This document shows positions 33,906 through 48,458 of a stretch of DNA of 64,000 nucleotides, in pieces. The notes beneath the pieces were generated by a model that was given only the letters and a program-made list of their open reading frames with translations, made no database searches and was not told the DNA's origin. Positions within the stretch are counted from its first letter, which is position 1. Each line of letters opens with the position of its first letter. The position numbers and the translations under genes are program-made. Source of the stretch: Symbiodinium natans (Eukaryota > Sar > Dinophyceae > Suessiales > Symbiodiniaceae); the NCBI GenBank assembly GCA_905221605.1, contig CAJNDS010001735.1, forward strand, positions 245,136 through 309,135, in the 5' to 3' direction.

Positions 33906-34627
33906 AGGGGCTCACACTTCCAAGAGAGCTGGGAGTCGGTGTGAGATTCTTCCACCTTCCTTTTTGTGTATGATGTTGCCGTAGTACTCTGACATATTGC
34001 TGTGTTTGATGAACTTGTTCTGTTAGTCTTTTATGGTGTTATGTTGCCCTGGTCCGGATGCCGAGGTATGTTTGCTCAGTTGCTTCGCACAGTTGGAAAT
34101 AGAGCCCGCTAACGTGCACCGAAGGGGCTGACAAATCATGTCGCTGCTTTCAGTCTTGGGACCACGTAGACCCGAAACCATGAACCCGGAGCAAATAGCT
34201 GAGACGTCTCAACTATTTCTGGCCATGCGTGCCCACTCTTCCTTGAGTCCATAGGCCCCAACAAGGCGATGGGCAAGCATGACAATGTGAAGATCCGAGA
34301 TCTTCAATCTGATGTCCTCGACATTCTGTGGTATCGTTGGATGCCACTTCCGCAACACTCCTCTCTCTGATCCTTGTTGCAGACACGGGGAAACGTGCAC
34401 ATTGAACCCTTACTCGTGTGACTATTTTTTAAAAGCCCTGCACCGTACTCCTCCGAGCAGCGCGTCCATGCACTACCCTTTAGCTCACAGCTGAGATCGC
34501 CTTTACACATTCAGTTTGAGGGGAGGCCCAAACCTGAAGTTTGACAAGAGGAGAATCTTCAGGACCCAAGCACGATGAGTGAGCACATTTAGAGTCACAC
34601 ATCGGTCTTGTAGCAGGCAATCTTTTT

Positions 34628-34875
34628 CCTACTATTTGGTTATAATAAGGGAACCCTACTATTTGGTTCTGATAAGGGAACCGTACCATTTGGTTATAAC
34701 AAGGGAACCCTACTATTTGGTTAGAATAGGGGAGCCCTACTACTTGGTGAAGATAAGGGAACCCTACTATTCGATTATATAAAATAATAGGGGAACCCCA
34801 CTATTTGGTTCATAAGGGAACCCGACTATTTGGTTGTGATACGGGAACCCCATTTGGATATGATAAGGGAACTTA
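34628..34875. repeat. About 27-bp tandem repeat (CTATTTGGTTATAATAAGGG)
   Basis: About nine units of a 24-30 bp sequence with the core ACTATTTGGTT followed by an ATAAGGGAACCCT-type tail. It is A/T-rich compared with the flanks. The stretch 33905-35190 otherwise shows no convincing exon. Confidence 0.85.
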
Positions 34876-35189
34876 GAAAGAAAAAGACTAAACCCCTAAA
34901 CCCTAAACCCTAAAGTCCTACCGGCAGCCAGAGGTGGACCTGGAACCAGCTCGAGGCCCTAGGCCCGACGGGTTTACAAGGGTTTATAAGGGTTTAGGGC
35001 TTTTAGGGTTTAGGGTTCAGGGGTTTAGGATTTTTAAGGGCTTAGGCTTTAGGAACGTATAGGGCTTTTGGGGCTTGTAGCGCGCACACATGCAACTCTG
35101 AAGACGAAGCTACATTCCCAAACTGAAACTTCAGAAACGCCTAAACCCCAGTGGCTAAGGCCCTTGCTCTCACTTTGTTCTGGCAATGG

Positions 35190-37450
<2,261 letters not shown>

Positions 37451-37459
37451 AGAGTTGCA

Positions 37460-38860
37460 AACCTCGAATAGCGTCTCGGGTTGTAGTCAGGGTGTAGGAT
37501 GCCGTTTAGGGTTTAGGCTAATAGGGTTTAGGGTTAGGGCTTTCTAGGGTTTAAGGTTCGATTTAGGGTTCGGGGTTTAGGATGCCGGAATGACAGAAAA
37601 CTCCCTGAAAAAGGCTTGTAGAACGAAGTCTTGGGATCAACTTTGAACTTAAACTACACCTCAACTCGAATCTCGGAAACAAGCTCACACGTCCTGCGGA
37701 CCTTTACCGAGCAGATTCCAAACGCGGATGGGGTCGGGTGGGAGGCATGATTTGTCCTCGCTTTAATTGGCGACTCAAGAAACAGCAGCGACAGCCAGTG
37801 CTGTACTGACAATAATTAACACCAGCTGAATCCCAGTAGCTAGTTATTGCCACCAGCTTACGCTAGGAAAATGATGACTCAGCGAGTGGACCGACTTCGG
37901 ATTCAGCACCCCTTAGCAAGGCGAGTCTTTCATATAGGGGGCCTCAAGCATCAACATAGGGTTGCAAGGCAGATTCTCGTATACTTGTATGGGGGCCATA
38001 GGGGGGGATGGTGGATACTATAAAACGACTATTCCGACCTTCATGTGAGCAAAGCCAAGCTCAACCATGGGGACAACTTACGTGAAGGCCAGACTGCACC
38101 TCAGAGATTTCGGAGGGTCTCGGAGAACGGAAGCACAGGGTGCAGAAACGATATCTACATCCAGTAGATTTCACCAGCCCGACTCGTGAAGCATCACAGA
38201 CCAATACCTCTGCCGAAGCCCAGCAAGTTGTTTGGCTCATAGATTGCATGCTTGGGTTTTGTGCTGCAGGGTGTTTCAGGTTTCAAGAAGCCCTATAGCC
38301 AAGCCCTAACCCCAAACCAACACCGGATAAGAGTTCTTGGCTCCGGCGCAAAGCCCCGTTCGAATTGAAGTTGTTGCAGGGAACTTCCCTGAACCCTAAA
38401 CCTTAAGCCCAGTGCTTCGGCAGAGGTATTGTCGTGGACTGAAATTAGTCATTTTCTGACTGTTGTTATTATGCCATTATGGTTAGCGGTATTGCCAACG
38501 GTTTTCTCAATATCTATTGAGAATTGGTAACACCTAAACTCCAAACCCGTAACCCTAAAGCCTAAACCTCAAACCCTAAACCCCAAACCCCAAACCCCAA
38601 ACCCCAAACCCTGAAGCCGGGCAGCACCAATTCCCGATCACAGGGGACAACCTGCTGGGTCTCTGGATGGATATGCCGTCGAGAGCAGCACGTGCTTTCC
38701 GCATCCTCGCGGCTTACAAAAGTCGCTTGCAGTTCGGGTTTTTGGTTAGTAAGGGATGGTAAGGGTCAAGGGTTTGAAGGTTAAGATGGGTTGAGGCACC
38801 TGTCTGGTTGTCTTCGGTTCTTGCTGTTGTCACTGCCATCCTTGTCTTGTCTCAGCCTTC
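37460..38860. other. No confident gene
   Basis: Contains short telomere-like runs (37490-37580; 38575-38615) and otherwise unremarkable sequence. A sliver at 38620-38720 is open on both strands with protein-like composition, but I cannot choose a strand. Confidence 0.4.
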
Positions 38861-38879
38861 TAACTCTTCGATTCGATGC

Positions 38880-39917
38880 TGATGCGCACGCTGTGGCACC
38901 ATGACACTGATGATGCTGATGCTGCTGATGATGATAACGATGAAAATGAGGATGAGTATGACGATGCTGCTGAAATTGCTGAAATTGCTGGTATTGTCGC
39001 TGTTGCTCTTGGTGCTGTCCATGCAACTATTGTGGTTGCAGCCGTCGGCGGCATTCTTGCTGCTGCTGGCTGTCGCCGTCAATAGTTGAGTCGTGCTGGC
39101 TGTTGTTAGTCGCTGCTGTTGCTTTTGTCTCTTCTGTCAGGTTGCTATGTTGATGCTGCCATTGCTTGTGCTGTTAGTGGTGCTGTTGTTGTTGTTGTTG
39201 CTAATGTTGTTGCTGTTGTTGTTGACGTTGTTGTGGTTGTTGTTACGGTTATGGATCTGGCTACGGTTGCGGTTGTGGTTGTGGTCGTGTTTGTGGTTGT
39301 GTTTGTGGTTGTGGTATTGGCTTGGTTGTGGTATTGGCTTGGTTGTGGTTGTTGTGGTTGTTGTGGCTGTTGTGGTTGTTGTGGTTGTGGTGGTTGTGGT
39401 GGTTGTGGTGGTTGTGGTGGTTGTGGTGGTTGTGGTGGTTGTGGTGGTTGTGGTGGTTGTGGTGGTTGTGGTGGTTGTGGTGGCTGTTGCAGTGGCTGTT
39501 GCTGTTGCTATTGCTACTGCCAGTGCCACTGCTAGTGCTACTGCTAATGCTGTTGCCGCTGTTGTTTTTGCTGTTGCTGTTGATGATGTCGGTGTTTCTG
39601 ATGATGCTGTTGTTGTTGCTGTTGTTGTTTCGCTTGTTGTTGTATGCCGACATGAGTTGTTTGTGGAGTTGTCAATGCTGGCGTTGCAACTGCAGCTGCC
39701 ACCGAAGCCGAAGCAATGATACTATCAGCAGTAGTGGTAGTGGTAGCAGTCGTGGTCGTGGCCGTGGTAGACGTAGCGGCAGTGGTAATGACAGCAGCTG
39801 TGGTGGCCGTCACGCGAGTGGCGGTGGTAGTAGTCAAAGTCAAAGTAGCAGCAGTGGCAGCTGCTGTAGCAGTCGCAGTCGCAGTATCAGGACCAGCAGC
39901 AGTACCAGTAGCAGCAG

Positions 39918-39993
<76 letters not shown>

Positions 39994-40205
39994 TGTAGTA
40001 GTTGTTGTTGTTGTTGTAGTGCTAGTCGTAGTGCCAGTGGCAGCACCGGCAGCAGCAGTAGCTCGGTAGCGGTAGCAGTAGCAGTAGCAGTAGCAGTAGT
40101 AATAGTAGTAGTAGTTGTAGTAGTAGTAGTAGTAGTAGTAGCAGTAGTAATAGTAGTAGTAATAGTAGTAGTAGGAGCAGCAGCAGCAGCAGGAGCAGTA
40201 GTAGC

Positions 40206-40289
<84 letters not shown>

Positions 40290-40305
40290 CGTAGTAGTAG
40301 TAGTA

Positions 40306-40344
<39 letters not shown>

Positions 40345-40345
40345 A
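38880..40345. repeat. Giant trinucleotide-rich block (GTT, GTG, AGT types)
   Basis: Nearly 1.5 kb of period-3 sequence. It begins with GAT/GCT triplets (38880-39060), then GTT/GCT, a 9-bp GGTGGTTGT array (about 39360-39485), GTT/GCT again, and then pure and near-pure AGT (39715-40345). Every frame is open for hundreds of codons (poly-V, poly-S, poly-L, poly-T), purely because of period 3. I find no protein domain. Confidence 0.9.
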
Positions 40346-40540
40346 TAATAGTAGCACGCGCCAGTGTCATATTTGACGCCACGTTTTTGTGGCTGTTAGG
40401 ACGAGTTTTCATCAGTATGTACAGTTTTTTCGCAAGACAAGAGCAGGAGTCTCGAGGGTCGGATTAAGGGGTTTTGTCCGAGGTTACATAGTACGGAGAT
40501 AGGTTGATTGACCGATCGAGATATAAATAGAGAGCGTTTT

Positions 40541-40783
40541 ATGCCCCAAAACACTGGTATTTACAGCGGTTTCGGCTCTCAGTACAACATACTAAGCAAC
40601 GATGTACCAAGCCCGACATGTTTTTGCTAACACCGTAGCCCCTGCCAAGAACGTTACCAAAACGGCAAAACACCCGAGGACCAAAAGGCATGGACGCTTG
40701 TGACAGATTTTCTTGTTCCACATCCTTGTGCAGTATGTTGTACAAGAAGGCGAAAACGCTGTAAATACCAGTGTTTTGGGCAT
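40541..40783. mobile_element. MITE-like foldback element with about 62-bp arms
   Basis: The left arm 40541-40604 and right arm 40720-40783 are inverted repeats over about 62 bp, sharing AAAACACTGGTATTTACAGC and, further in, GTACAACATACT. The centre is about 115 bp. The possible flanking duplication is only AT. No transposase frame. Confidence 0.75.
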
Positions 40784-40976
40784 GGACGAAATATGAATGA
40801 CGTTCTTATCCCCCCCAAACAAAACCAAAGCAGCCACATGTAGAGTCTTTGGCAGAAAAAGAACGAATTCTACCCTCCACTCTTTCTTCGATTTCGTGCT
40901 GAAACCACACGTTTGAGGCCCTCAAGTGAGGAAAAGCATGGCGTCAATTATGGCACTGTCACCGATTAGTAGTAGA

Positions 40977-41086
<110 letters not shown>

Positions 41087-41215
41087 GCCCCAACCGGGTG
41101 GTTTGCCCACACACAGGCTGGTCACGGACAGGCTTTAGGGTTTAGGGTTTCGGGTTTAGAGTTTTGCTGCTTTCCCGCCGACACCCAACAGCCCAAAGCC
41201 GAAATCTTAAACTCC

Positions 41216-41431
41216 AGAAGTTCTTGGTCCTATTTAATAATGAAGCCTCCGAAGCAGGTGGCCAGCGTCTGCGCCCCGCTTGCCGTATGCCAGGGCCATG
41301 TCCGCCTGTGCAGACCGCGGACCTGTGGCCGCGCTGCGCAACCAGCACGGGACTGCGTCAGTAGTGTAGTGGCCACAAGACGAGTCGCCTGCGACATCCT
41401 GAGCTATTATTAAATAGGACCAAGAAGTTCT
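41216..41431. mobile_element. MITE-like foldback element, 216 bp
   Basis: Arms 41216-41241 and 41406-41431 (AGAAGTTCTTGGTCCTATTT continuing AATAAT) are inverted repeats with one mismatch. The interior of about 165 bp is GC-rich. No coding content recognised. Confidence 0.7.
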
Positions 41432-41850
41432 GCCTGCACTCCTGAAGCCGCGCCCGAAAGCAGCACTATTCTCTAAGCAGTCTCGTGTCCTTTCACAACC
41501 ACAAGCAGAAGACGAAGGCAAACCGAGCAGTGTCTTACGCCTCAACCCTGAACCCACGCCCGAAAGCAGTGTTATTTCCTTGAAGCCCAGGACGACAAAA
41601 CACCGAAGCCCTCGTGCTGGACTCGTGCCTGAAACACTCCAAAGCCCAAACAGTAAGACGCGCGCGCGGGCAAACCATAGGGTTCTGCGACGTCCGGAAC
41701 GCAGGGAAACCCGCAGAGGGTCGTCGTTTATGAAGAAAGAAACGAAAAAAAGAACAATGTTGAAAGGCCGGCAAAGGCCAGAAACGCCGCGCCTGCGCAT
41801 GTTTTCTGTACCTTCCAAAAACAAGCGCGGGCAAACCATAGGGTTGCACC

Positions 41851-41851
<1 letters not shown>

Positions 41852-41947
<96 letters not shown>

Positions 41948-41950
41948 CAG
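41852..41950. repeat. AGT trinucleotide array
   Basis: About 32 perfect AGT triplets ending in AGC triplets. A short direct repeat (GCGCGGGCAAACCATAGGGT) precedes it at 41665 and again at 41827. Confidence 0.95.
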
Positions 41951-42426
41951 CAGCAGCCATGCACTCCCTGTGGCGCCCGGTACTTTCTTACCTTCGCATG
42001 TCGAAAACATCGGTATTTACGACACTTCCTGGCTTCGTTGCGCGCGAATGGACACAGCAAATCACGTGCGTTGGAAATTCGCAGCATGCGTGCACATCAA
42101 ACGCCAAAACCTCGGTTTTTCCGACGCTTCCTGGCTTCCTGGCATGCGAATGGCAAAGCATCCATGTCCGCACGATGACAACGTCCGTGTTACCAGCGCA
42201 TCCATGCCTGCACGATACAGAGCATCCATGTCCGCACGATGATAACGTCCGTGTTACCAGAGCATCCATCTCCGTTTTTCTTCAACAGGGGATAGCCCCC
42301 AGAGTCTGCTCAATGGAGTGCTCAAGGTGCAGACTGCATGAAGAAATCCATGTTTCTTGCCTTCAGCTTCAACTTGCATGTTCAGGGTCTAGGCTTTAGG
42401 CATTAGGCTGTATAGGGTTTAGGGGC

Positions 42427-43925
42427 ACTTCGCTGCCACGGCCATGAGAAGCAAGCAAAGCATATCCCCAAAACCCTAAACTTCGCTGCCAGCGCCATGT
42501 GAGAAGCAAGCAAAGCATAGCCCCTTAACCCTAAACTTCACTGCCAGGGCCACGAAAGAAACAAGCAACGCATGTCCCCTTAACCCTAAACTTCACTGCC
42601 AGGGCCACGAAAGAAACAAGCAACGCATGTCCCCTTAACCCTAAACTTCACTGCCAGGGCCACGAAAGAAACAAGCAACGCATGTCCCCTTAACCCTGAA
42701 CTTCACTGCCAGGGCCACGAAAGAAACAAGCAACGCATGTCCCCTTAACCCTAAACTTCACTGCCAGGGCCACGAAAGAAACAAACAACGCATGTCCCCT
42801 TAACCCTAAACTTCACTGCCAGGGCCACGAAAGAAACAAGCAACGCATGTCCCCTTAACCCTAAACTTCACTGCCAGGGCCACGAAAGAAACAAGCAACG
42901 CATGTCCCCTTAACCCTAAACTTCACTGCCAGGGCCACGAAAGAAACAAGCAACGCATGTCCCCTTAACCCTAAACTTCACTGCCAGGGCCACGAAAGAA
43001 ACAAGCAACGCATGTCCCCTTAACCCTAAACTTCACTGCCAGGGCCACGAAAGAAACAAGCAACGCATGTCCCCTTAACCCTAAACTTCACTGCCAGGGC
43101 CACGAAAGAAACAAGCAACGCATGTCCCCTTAACCCTAAACTTCACTGCCAGGGCCACCTTACGCATGTCCCCTTAACCCTAAACTTCACTGCCAGGGCC
43201 ACGAAAGAAACAAGCAACGCATGTCCCCTTAACCCTAAACTTCACTGCCAGGGCCACGAAAGAAACAAGCAACGCATGTCCCCTTAACCCTAAACTTCAC
43301 TGCCAGGGCCACGAAAGAAACAAGCAACGCATGTCCCCTTAACCCTAAACTTCACTGCCAGGGCCACGAAAGAAACAAGCAACGCATGTCCCCTTAACCC
43401 TAAACTTCACTGCCAGGGCCACGAAAGAAACAAGCAACGCATGTCCCCTTAACCCTAAACTTCACTGCCAGGGCCACGAAAGAAACAAGCAACGCATGTC
43501 CCCTTAACCCTAAACTTCACTGCCAGGGCCACGAAAGAAACAAGCAACGCATGTCCCCTTAACCCTAAACTTCACTGCCAGGGCCACGAAAGAAACAAGC
43601 AACGCATGTCCCCTTAACCCTAAACTTCACTGCCAGGGCCACGAAAGAAACAAGCAACGCATGTCCCCTTAACCCTAAACTTCACTGCCAGGGCCACGAA
43701 AGAAACAAGCAACGCATGTCCCCTTAACCCTAAACTTCACTGCCAGGGCCACGAAAGAAACAAGCAACATGTCCCCTTAACCCTAAACTTCATTGCCAGG
43801 GCCATGAGAGAAGCAAGCAAAGCATGTCCCTTTACCCCTAAACTTCACTGGCGGGGCCATGAGACAAGCAAGCAAAGCATGTCCCCTGAACCCTAAACTT
43901 CACTGCCAGGGCCATGAGAGAAGCC
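42427..43925 (+). repeat. 55-bp minisatellite with a telomere heptamer in each unit, about 27 copies
   Basis: The unit runs from CTTCACTGCCAGGGCCACGA to CCCCTTAACCCTAAA. About 24 central copies are almost identical; the first two and last three are diverged (for example GCCATGAGAGAAGCAAGCAA). One unit near 43158 has an internal deletion. Each unit carries CCCTAAA once, in constant orientation, fused to CCCTT. There is no open frame of note. Confidence 0.95.
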
Positions 43926-44094
43926 AAGCATACCAAATCCGACCTCACTTCCGCGGAATAGTTGTCCGAAAACTGGCCTTTTCGGCTTTCTGACACGAAA
44001 CCAACAATCCATTGTAAATAGCATGCAATTCGGGTGTTGACACGTGCAGTCAGACCAGGCGCCTGGGGGAGCGATAGCCTAGTAGCACCAGCAG

Positions 44095-44340
<246 letters not shown>

Positions 44341-44490
44341 TAGAGTAGTTGTTGTTGTTGTTGTAGTAGCAGTAGCAGTAGCAGTAGCAGTAGCAGTAGC
44401 AGTACCAGTCGCAGTGGCAGTGGCAGTGGTCTCGTCGACGTCTCAGCAGCAGCTGCCGTTTTACGATCTGCTGTCATCTTTTGTCGCCTG

Positions 44491-45900
44491 TCAACGTCCA
44501 GGTACGTAGTAGCTTCCACTGGAAGGCGACAGGCTCTCGAGATTTAGCCCTCCAGACGGGAAAACCCCCTCCTGGATCCGGAAGTTGGAAAGCTGCTTGG
44601 GCAGCGTGGACAAGTCCTCCATCATGCCAATGCCGACCTGCAGTAATGGCTCGGCAAGTGGCCTTAGAAATAGCCCTTAGCCCATGGAACCCCTACCCAC
44701 TTAGGAGCTGCTCGCTTAGCAAGTGCTGCACTGCTCAGTGCGACCCAAAGGCGTAGTAGGTCCACGGCAAGAAGACAGCCGCAAAGCACATGCATAGACT
44801 CCCCAAAAGAGTCCTTGTCCAGGTGACCTCTCGACTTGACTTGTTTGAGATCACGGAATAGCCTCCTGCCACCACGAACCAACTTAGGCTGTTCACACAC
44901 AGCAGAAGTGCCAGCTTAACAGGCATGACTTTGACTTGCTTTCGCTTCTCCGGTCTGCGAAGAAAAGTGCTGATCTCATACACACACCAGAGCCGTTGCA
45001 ACGTGCGAGGGGACCACAGCACGGTGAGCTCATCTGCAATGGCCAAGAAAGCGGCTAATCCCAGTATGCCCTGCTCCTTGAGAGCGACATCGTGTTGGGC
45101 TATGCAAAGCTTGTCCAAGAACACCGTACGGGGCCGGCAAAAAGATCGAAGCCTCTGCCAGCCGAAAAAAATGCAGACCCAGGTGGCGTGGCCAATCGCT
45201 ACCGTCCAGGCCTCATCCGGGAGCACATGGGATGCTCGTAGGATTCCGACGCCCACGCTGACCAGCAGAGTTCCTACTGCTGCTGCCCTTGAGTTGAAGA
45301 CAACCAGGAGAGCAGCCAACTTGAGCCAGCGAGATGTTTTCCAATCGTGGCTCAGGAAGTTGTCTATGCGCTGGGTTGGTCGGCTTAGACGAACGTCGGA
45401 AGCCCGTTCGACTGTGTCGCTTGAAGCCCAGTGCTTTCCCCATTGAGCGAGGCATTCATGCAAGTAGACGCCACGAAGGAGCTCGGGTGGCATCCTGGGT
45501 TCTTATTATAGAACCTATCTTAAGCATATAAAGGGAACCTTACTAAGGAGTGTTAAACAGGTAGGTTTATCGTAGAAGCCAGAAAGTTGGAACATCATTC
45601 TCCTCCTGTCCTGTCATTGAGGTGAGGTATAGGGGATCCCAGCCTTTTATCATCCTAAATCCATGCTCCAGCTCTATGGGGTTCACTATAAGGGGCTTTC
45701 ATAACAAAATTACCATAATCAGGAAACCATCTTAATCACCATAGACCCGTTTTATGGCAATTTGAACCCCAATTGTAGCTGCGAGTTCCTTAACACGAGC
45801 CCAGCGACTCGACCTTCAGCGATCGCTCACTGAGAACAACGCTGGACTCGATGCTGGAGCCCTTCGAGGTCATGGAACCAACCCTGGACACGTCCTCCAT
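44491..45900 (-). CDS. FLSH/TIR-like dinoflagellate membrane protein
   Basis: Exon 1 is 45809-45900 (starts MEDVSRVGSMTSKGSS), exon 2 is 44745-45494, and a tentative exon 3 is 44491-44662. Exon 2 has FLSHDWKTSRW, then two hydrophobic stretches, then VFLDKLCIAQ, VLWSPRTLQRLWCVYEIS, and a further pair of membrane helices. As I recall, the FLSH..W, LDK.CI.Q and S..Y..RLWC.+E pattern is typical of a large dinoflagellate family with a TIR-like flavour; function unknown, probably a membrane protein. Exon 1 joins exon 2 across a 314-bp intron that is an old copy of the CTGGGTTCTT introner. Exon 3 (GT-AG, 44663-44744) reads MMEDLSTLPKQLSNFRIQ and keeps the frame, but its last 20 residues do not look conserved. 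Confidence 0.65.
45495..45804 (-). mobile_element. Introner copy, old and long (310 bp)
   Basis: The termini are CTGGGTTCTT (plus strand, 45495) and a decayed TAACACGAGCCCAG (ending 45804). The element is the intron of the FLSH/TIR-like gene: on the minus strand the exon ends GTC GA|GTCG, just before the element, and resumes CCCAG|GATG. The 4-bp flanks (GTCG and GATG) no longer match, and the donor is now GT, consistent with an older insertion than the three copies at 49.8 and 59.2-59.5 kb. Confidence 0.65.
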
Positions 45901-48450
45901 GGCTGAGAGGGCTTTCAAAAGGGAAGGGATAATAATTATTCAACCTACGTCACGGCCTTGCGGCGGTGAGCCTCCGTCTGAGAGCCGCCGGCAGCACCAG
46001 TCAAGTCCAGTCGGCGTAGAGTTTGGGAAAATAGAGCTAGATTACGGCTCATTACGGCGTGGGGTCTAGTGGCGGTAGTGACCTCGGGCTCCGGGTTGTC
46101 AAGGTTGACACACGAGGCAGGGCAAGCACGAAAGTGCGTTTAGACGCTGCCCTTTGCCAAGGAACTAGATTCATAAGTACAAACACCCAAATCCCCGACC
46201 CGTAACAAACAGGGACAAACACTCTTGAAGAAGCACGGAAGCCCCTGGAAATGCCCCCCGAAAACCCCACAAACCCGTAAAACCTTGAAACTGGTTCAGG
46301 GTTTGGGGTTCAGGGGCACACCCTTCAACCTTATAGGACCCTAAAGCCTCAACTTCTTGAAACCCTTCACAAAACAAAAAAACCCAAAGCCCACCTGGGG
46401 GCCCTAAACCCTAACTAAAGCTCCACGCACCCCAAATCCTGAAGCCCTACTGCTTTGATCCCCCTAACCCCTAAACCCCAAAAGCCCCAACGCCCTGAAC
46501 CCACGAACCCCCAGCCGCTGGGATCCGACACCCTAAAGCCCTAACAAACCTTAATCTCGAAAAAGCGTATAACCCTAAAGCCCAAGCACAAAAACCCTGA
46601 AGCCCCAACCCCAAAGGCCTGAAACCCTGAACCACCAAAGCCCGAATATAGGGGCCTTCATAATTAGAACAAAGTTTTGGGGTGTATTATACTACATATA
46701 CATACTTACAATAAGGAGCCCAAAATAGTATGAGCAATTATGTACCCCTGTACTGTGCACCCTTGCAGTAACCTTGATAGTAACCCTTATAAACCCCTTT
46801 TGAAAGAAGCCACTTCCCTAAAGCCCTAAGCCCTTTTCAAAGGAACCCTAAACCCTAAACCCTTGTTAAACCCTTGTTAAAGGAACCCTAAACCTTAAAC
46901 CCTAGCCCCTCTTTGAAAGGAACCCTAAACCCTAAACCCTAAACCCCATATTTTTGCTAAAGGAAACCCCCCCCCCACCAAAACTCTGAGAACCCCAGAG
47001 CCGAGCCAAGGCCGTGGGCTGATCAAACCTCCAGGACTCCAAAGGTAGCGGCTCTCGGCCTCACCAAACCAACAAGGGTCTAGGGTTTTGGGGGGGTTCG
47101 GGGTTTAGGGGTTTAGGGGTTTAGGGGTTTAGGGGTTTAGGGGTTTAGGGGTTTAGGGTTTGGGGGTTTTAGGGTTTTACAAGGGTTTAGGGCTATAAGT
47201 TCCTTAGGGTTCCATAGAGGTTCCCTCATGGTTTGACGGGTTCATCTAGGGTTCTGCAAAGGTTCCTTTAGGGTTCGCTTAGGGTTCTATACGGGTTATA
47301 GGGTTCCATACGGGTTCTATACGGGTGGTTCCAGAACTAAAGGGCCCTTTAACTGTTGGCTTGAATATGAGGGTTTCTATCAGGGATACTACAGGGTTTA
47401 TGCAAGGAGTCTGTAAGAAGGGTGTCGGGTTTTGGGTTTAGGGGTTTAGGCCAGGGCTGAGGATTTATGATTCAGGGATACCAGGGCTTCAGAAGATCCC
47501 GAGCTTTCCTTTAAGACTAAACCCTAAGCCCTAAGCCGCTTAGCGTTAGGGTTTAGGGTTTAGCCGTACACTTCAAGGTTTAGAGGCTCGGGCTTCAAGC
47601 CATCTTAGGTCTTTTGGGTCGGGGCTTGACTAGTAGTAGCCAGTAATAACAGTAACAATCGGAACAGTAAAATATGAACAAGAATATATCTATACTAAGC
47701 GATACTATAATCGATACTAATCGACGAGGACAACATACTAAGCTTGGACGAATCTACACTATTCGATACTATACTCAATGTTAATCGACGAAGACCCCCA
47801 CAGTAGAACCCGACGCCGACGCTTTCGGGAACAATAATGATAAGAGCAAAAATACTAGGATACAGGTTTTGCATGAATCGGTACAGGACTGTGGCTGCTA
47901 CTGACGACAAAATGCTGATCTTCAGGCTGGTCTGGCTCTGGCGGTTTGAGGGTTTAGGGGTGTGGTAGGTTTTACATAGGGTTCCCTACATCCTTATAAC
48001 TATACAGACTGGAAGTCTCAATCTGCAACCCCCATAGGGTTGAGGGTTTAGGGTTCCGGGTGTGGTAGGTTTTAGTAAGTTTACGGTTCCCTAAATCCTT
48101 AAAGGGCTTAGGGTTTGGGGATGTTTAGGGGTTTGGTAGGTTTTAGGGTTCCCTAAAGGGTTTTAGGCTTAGGGATGTTTAGGGTGTTGGTAGGCTTTAG
48201 GGTTCCCTAAAGGGTTTTAGGTGTAGGGCTGTTCAGGGGTTTGGTAGGTTTTTAGGGTTCCCTAAATCGTTATAAGGATCCTTGCTAACTATAAGGGCTA
48301 GGACTGTGCTGACCAGCACCTCTGTTTTGACGCGTCGGCAGTAGACCTTGTGTGAAGCTTTGCACACAAGCAGTGGCAATATTGGACGTCATGCTGAGGC
48401 TTGGCACTCATTGATGCCAAGCTGCAGCTCTTACCATGTCAATAAGATAA
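45901..48450. other. Intergenic, degenerate telomere-like repeats
   Basis: About 2.5 kb with scattered CCCTAAA/CCCTGAA relics, an eight-unit TTTAGGGG octamer run (47100-47165), and TTCTATACGGG and GGTTCCCTAAAGGG short repeats (47240-47340; 47970-48270). No convincing exon on either strand. Confidence 0.5.
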
Positions 48451-48458
48451 CACCATTG

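Noticed and set aside
38852-40467. Long poly-Val, poly-Ser, poly-Leu and poly-Thr frames up to 381 codons
   Set aside because: A period-3 repeat leaves all six frames open. No flanking coding sequence or splice sites support a protein.
42427-43925. CRISPR-like array
   Set aside because: The repeats are directly adjacent with no variable spacers, and the organism is a eukaryote.
46052-48300. Small frames in the 46-48 kb intergenic region
   Set aside because: Composition follows degenerate telomere-like repeats and no exon borders join them.
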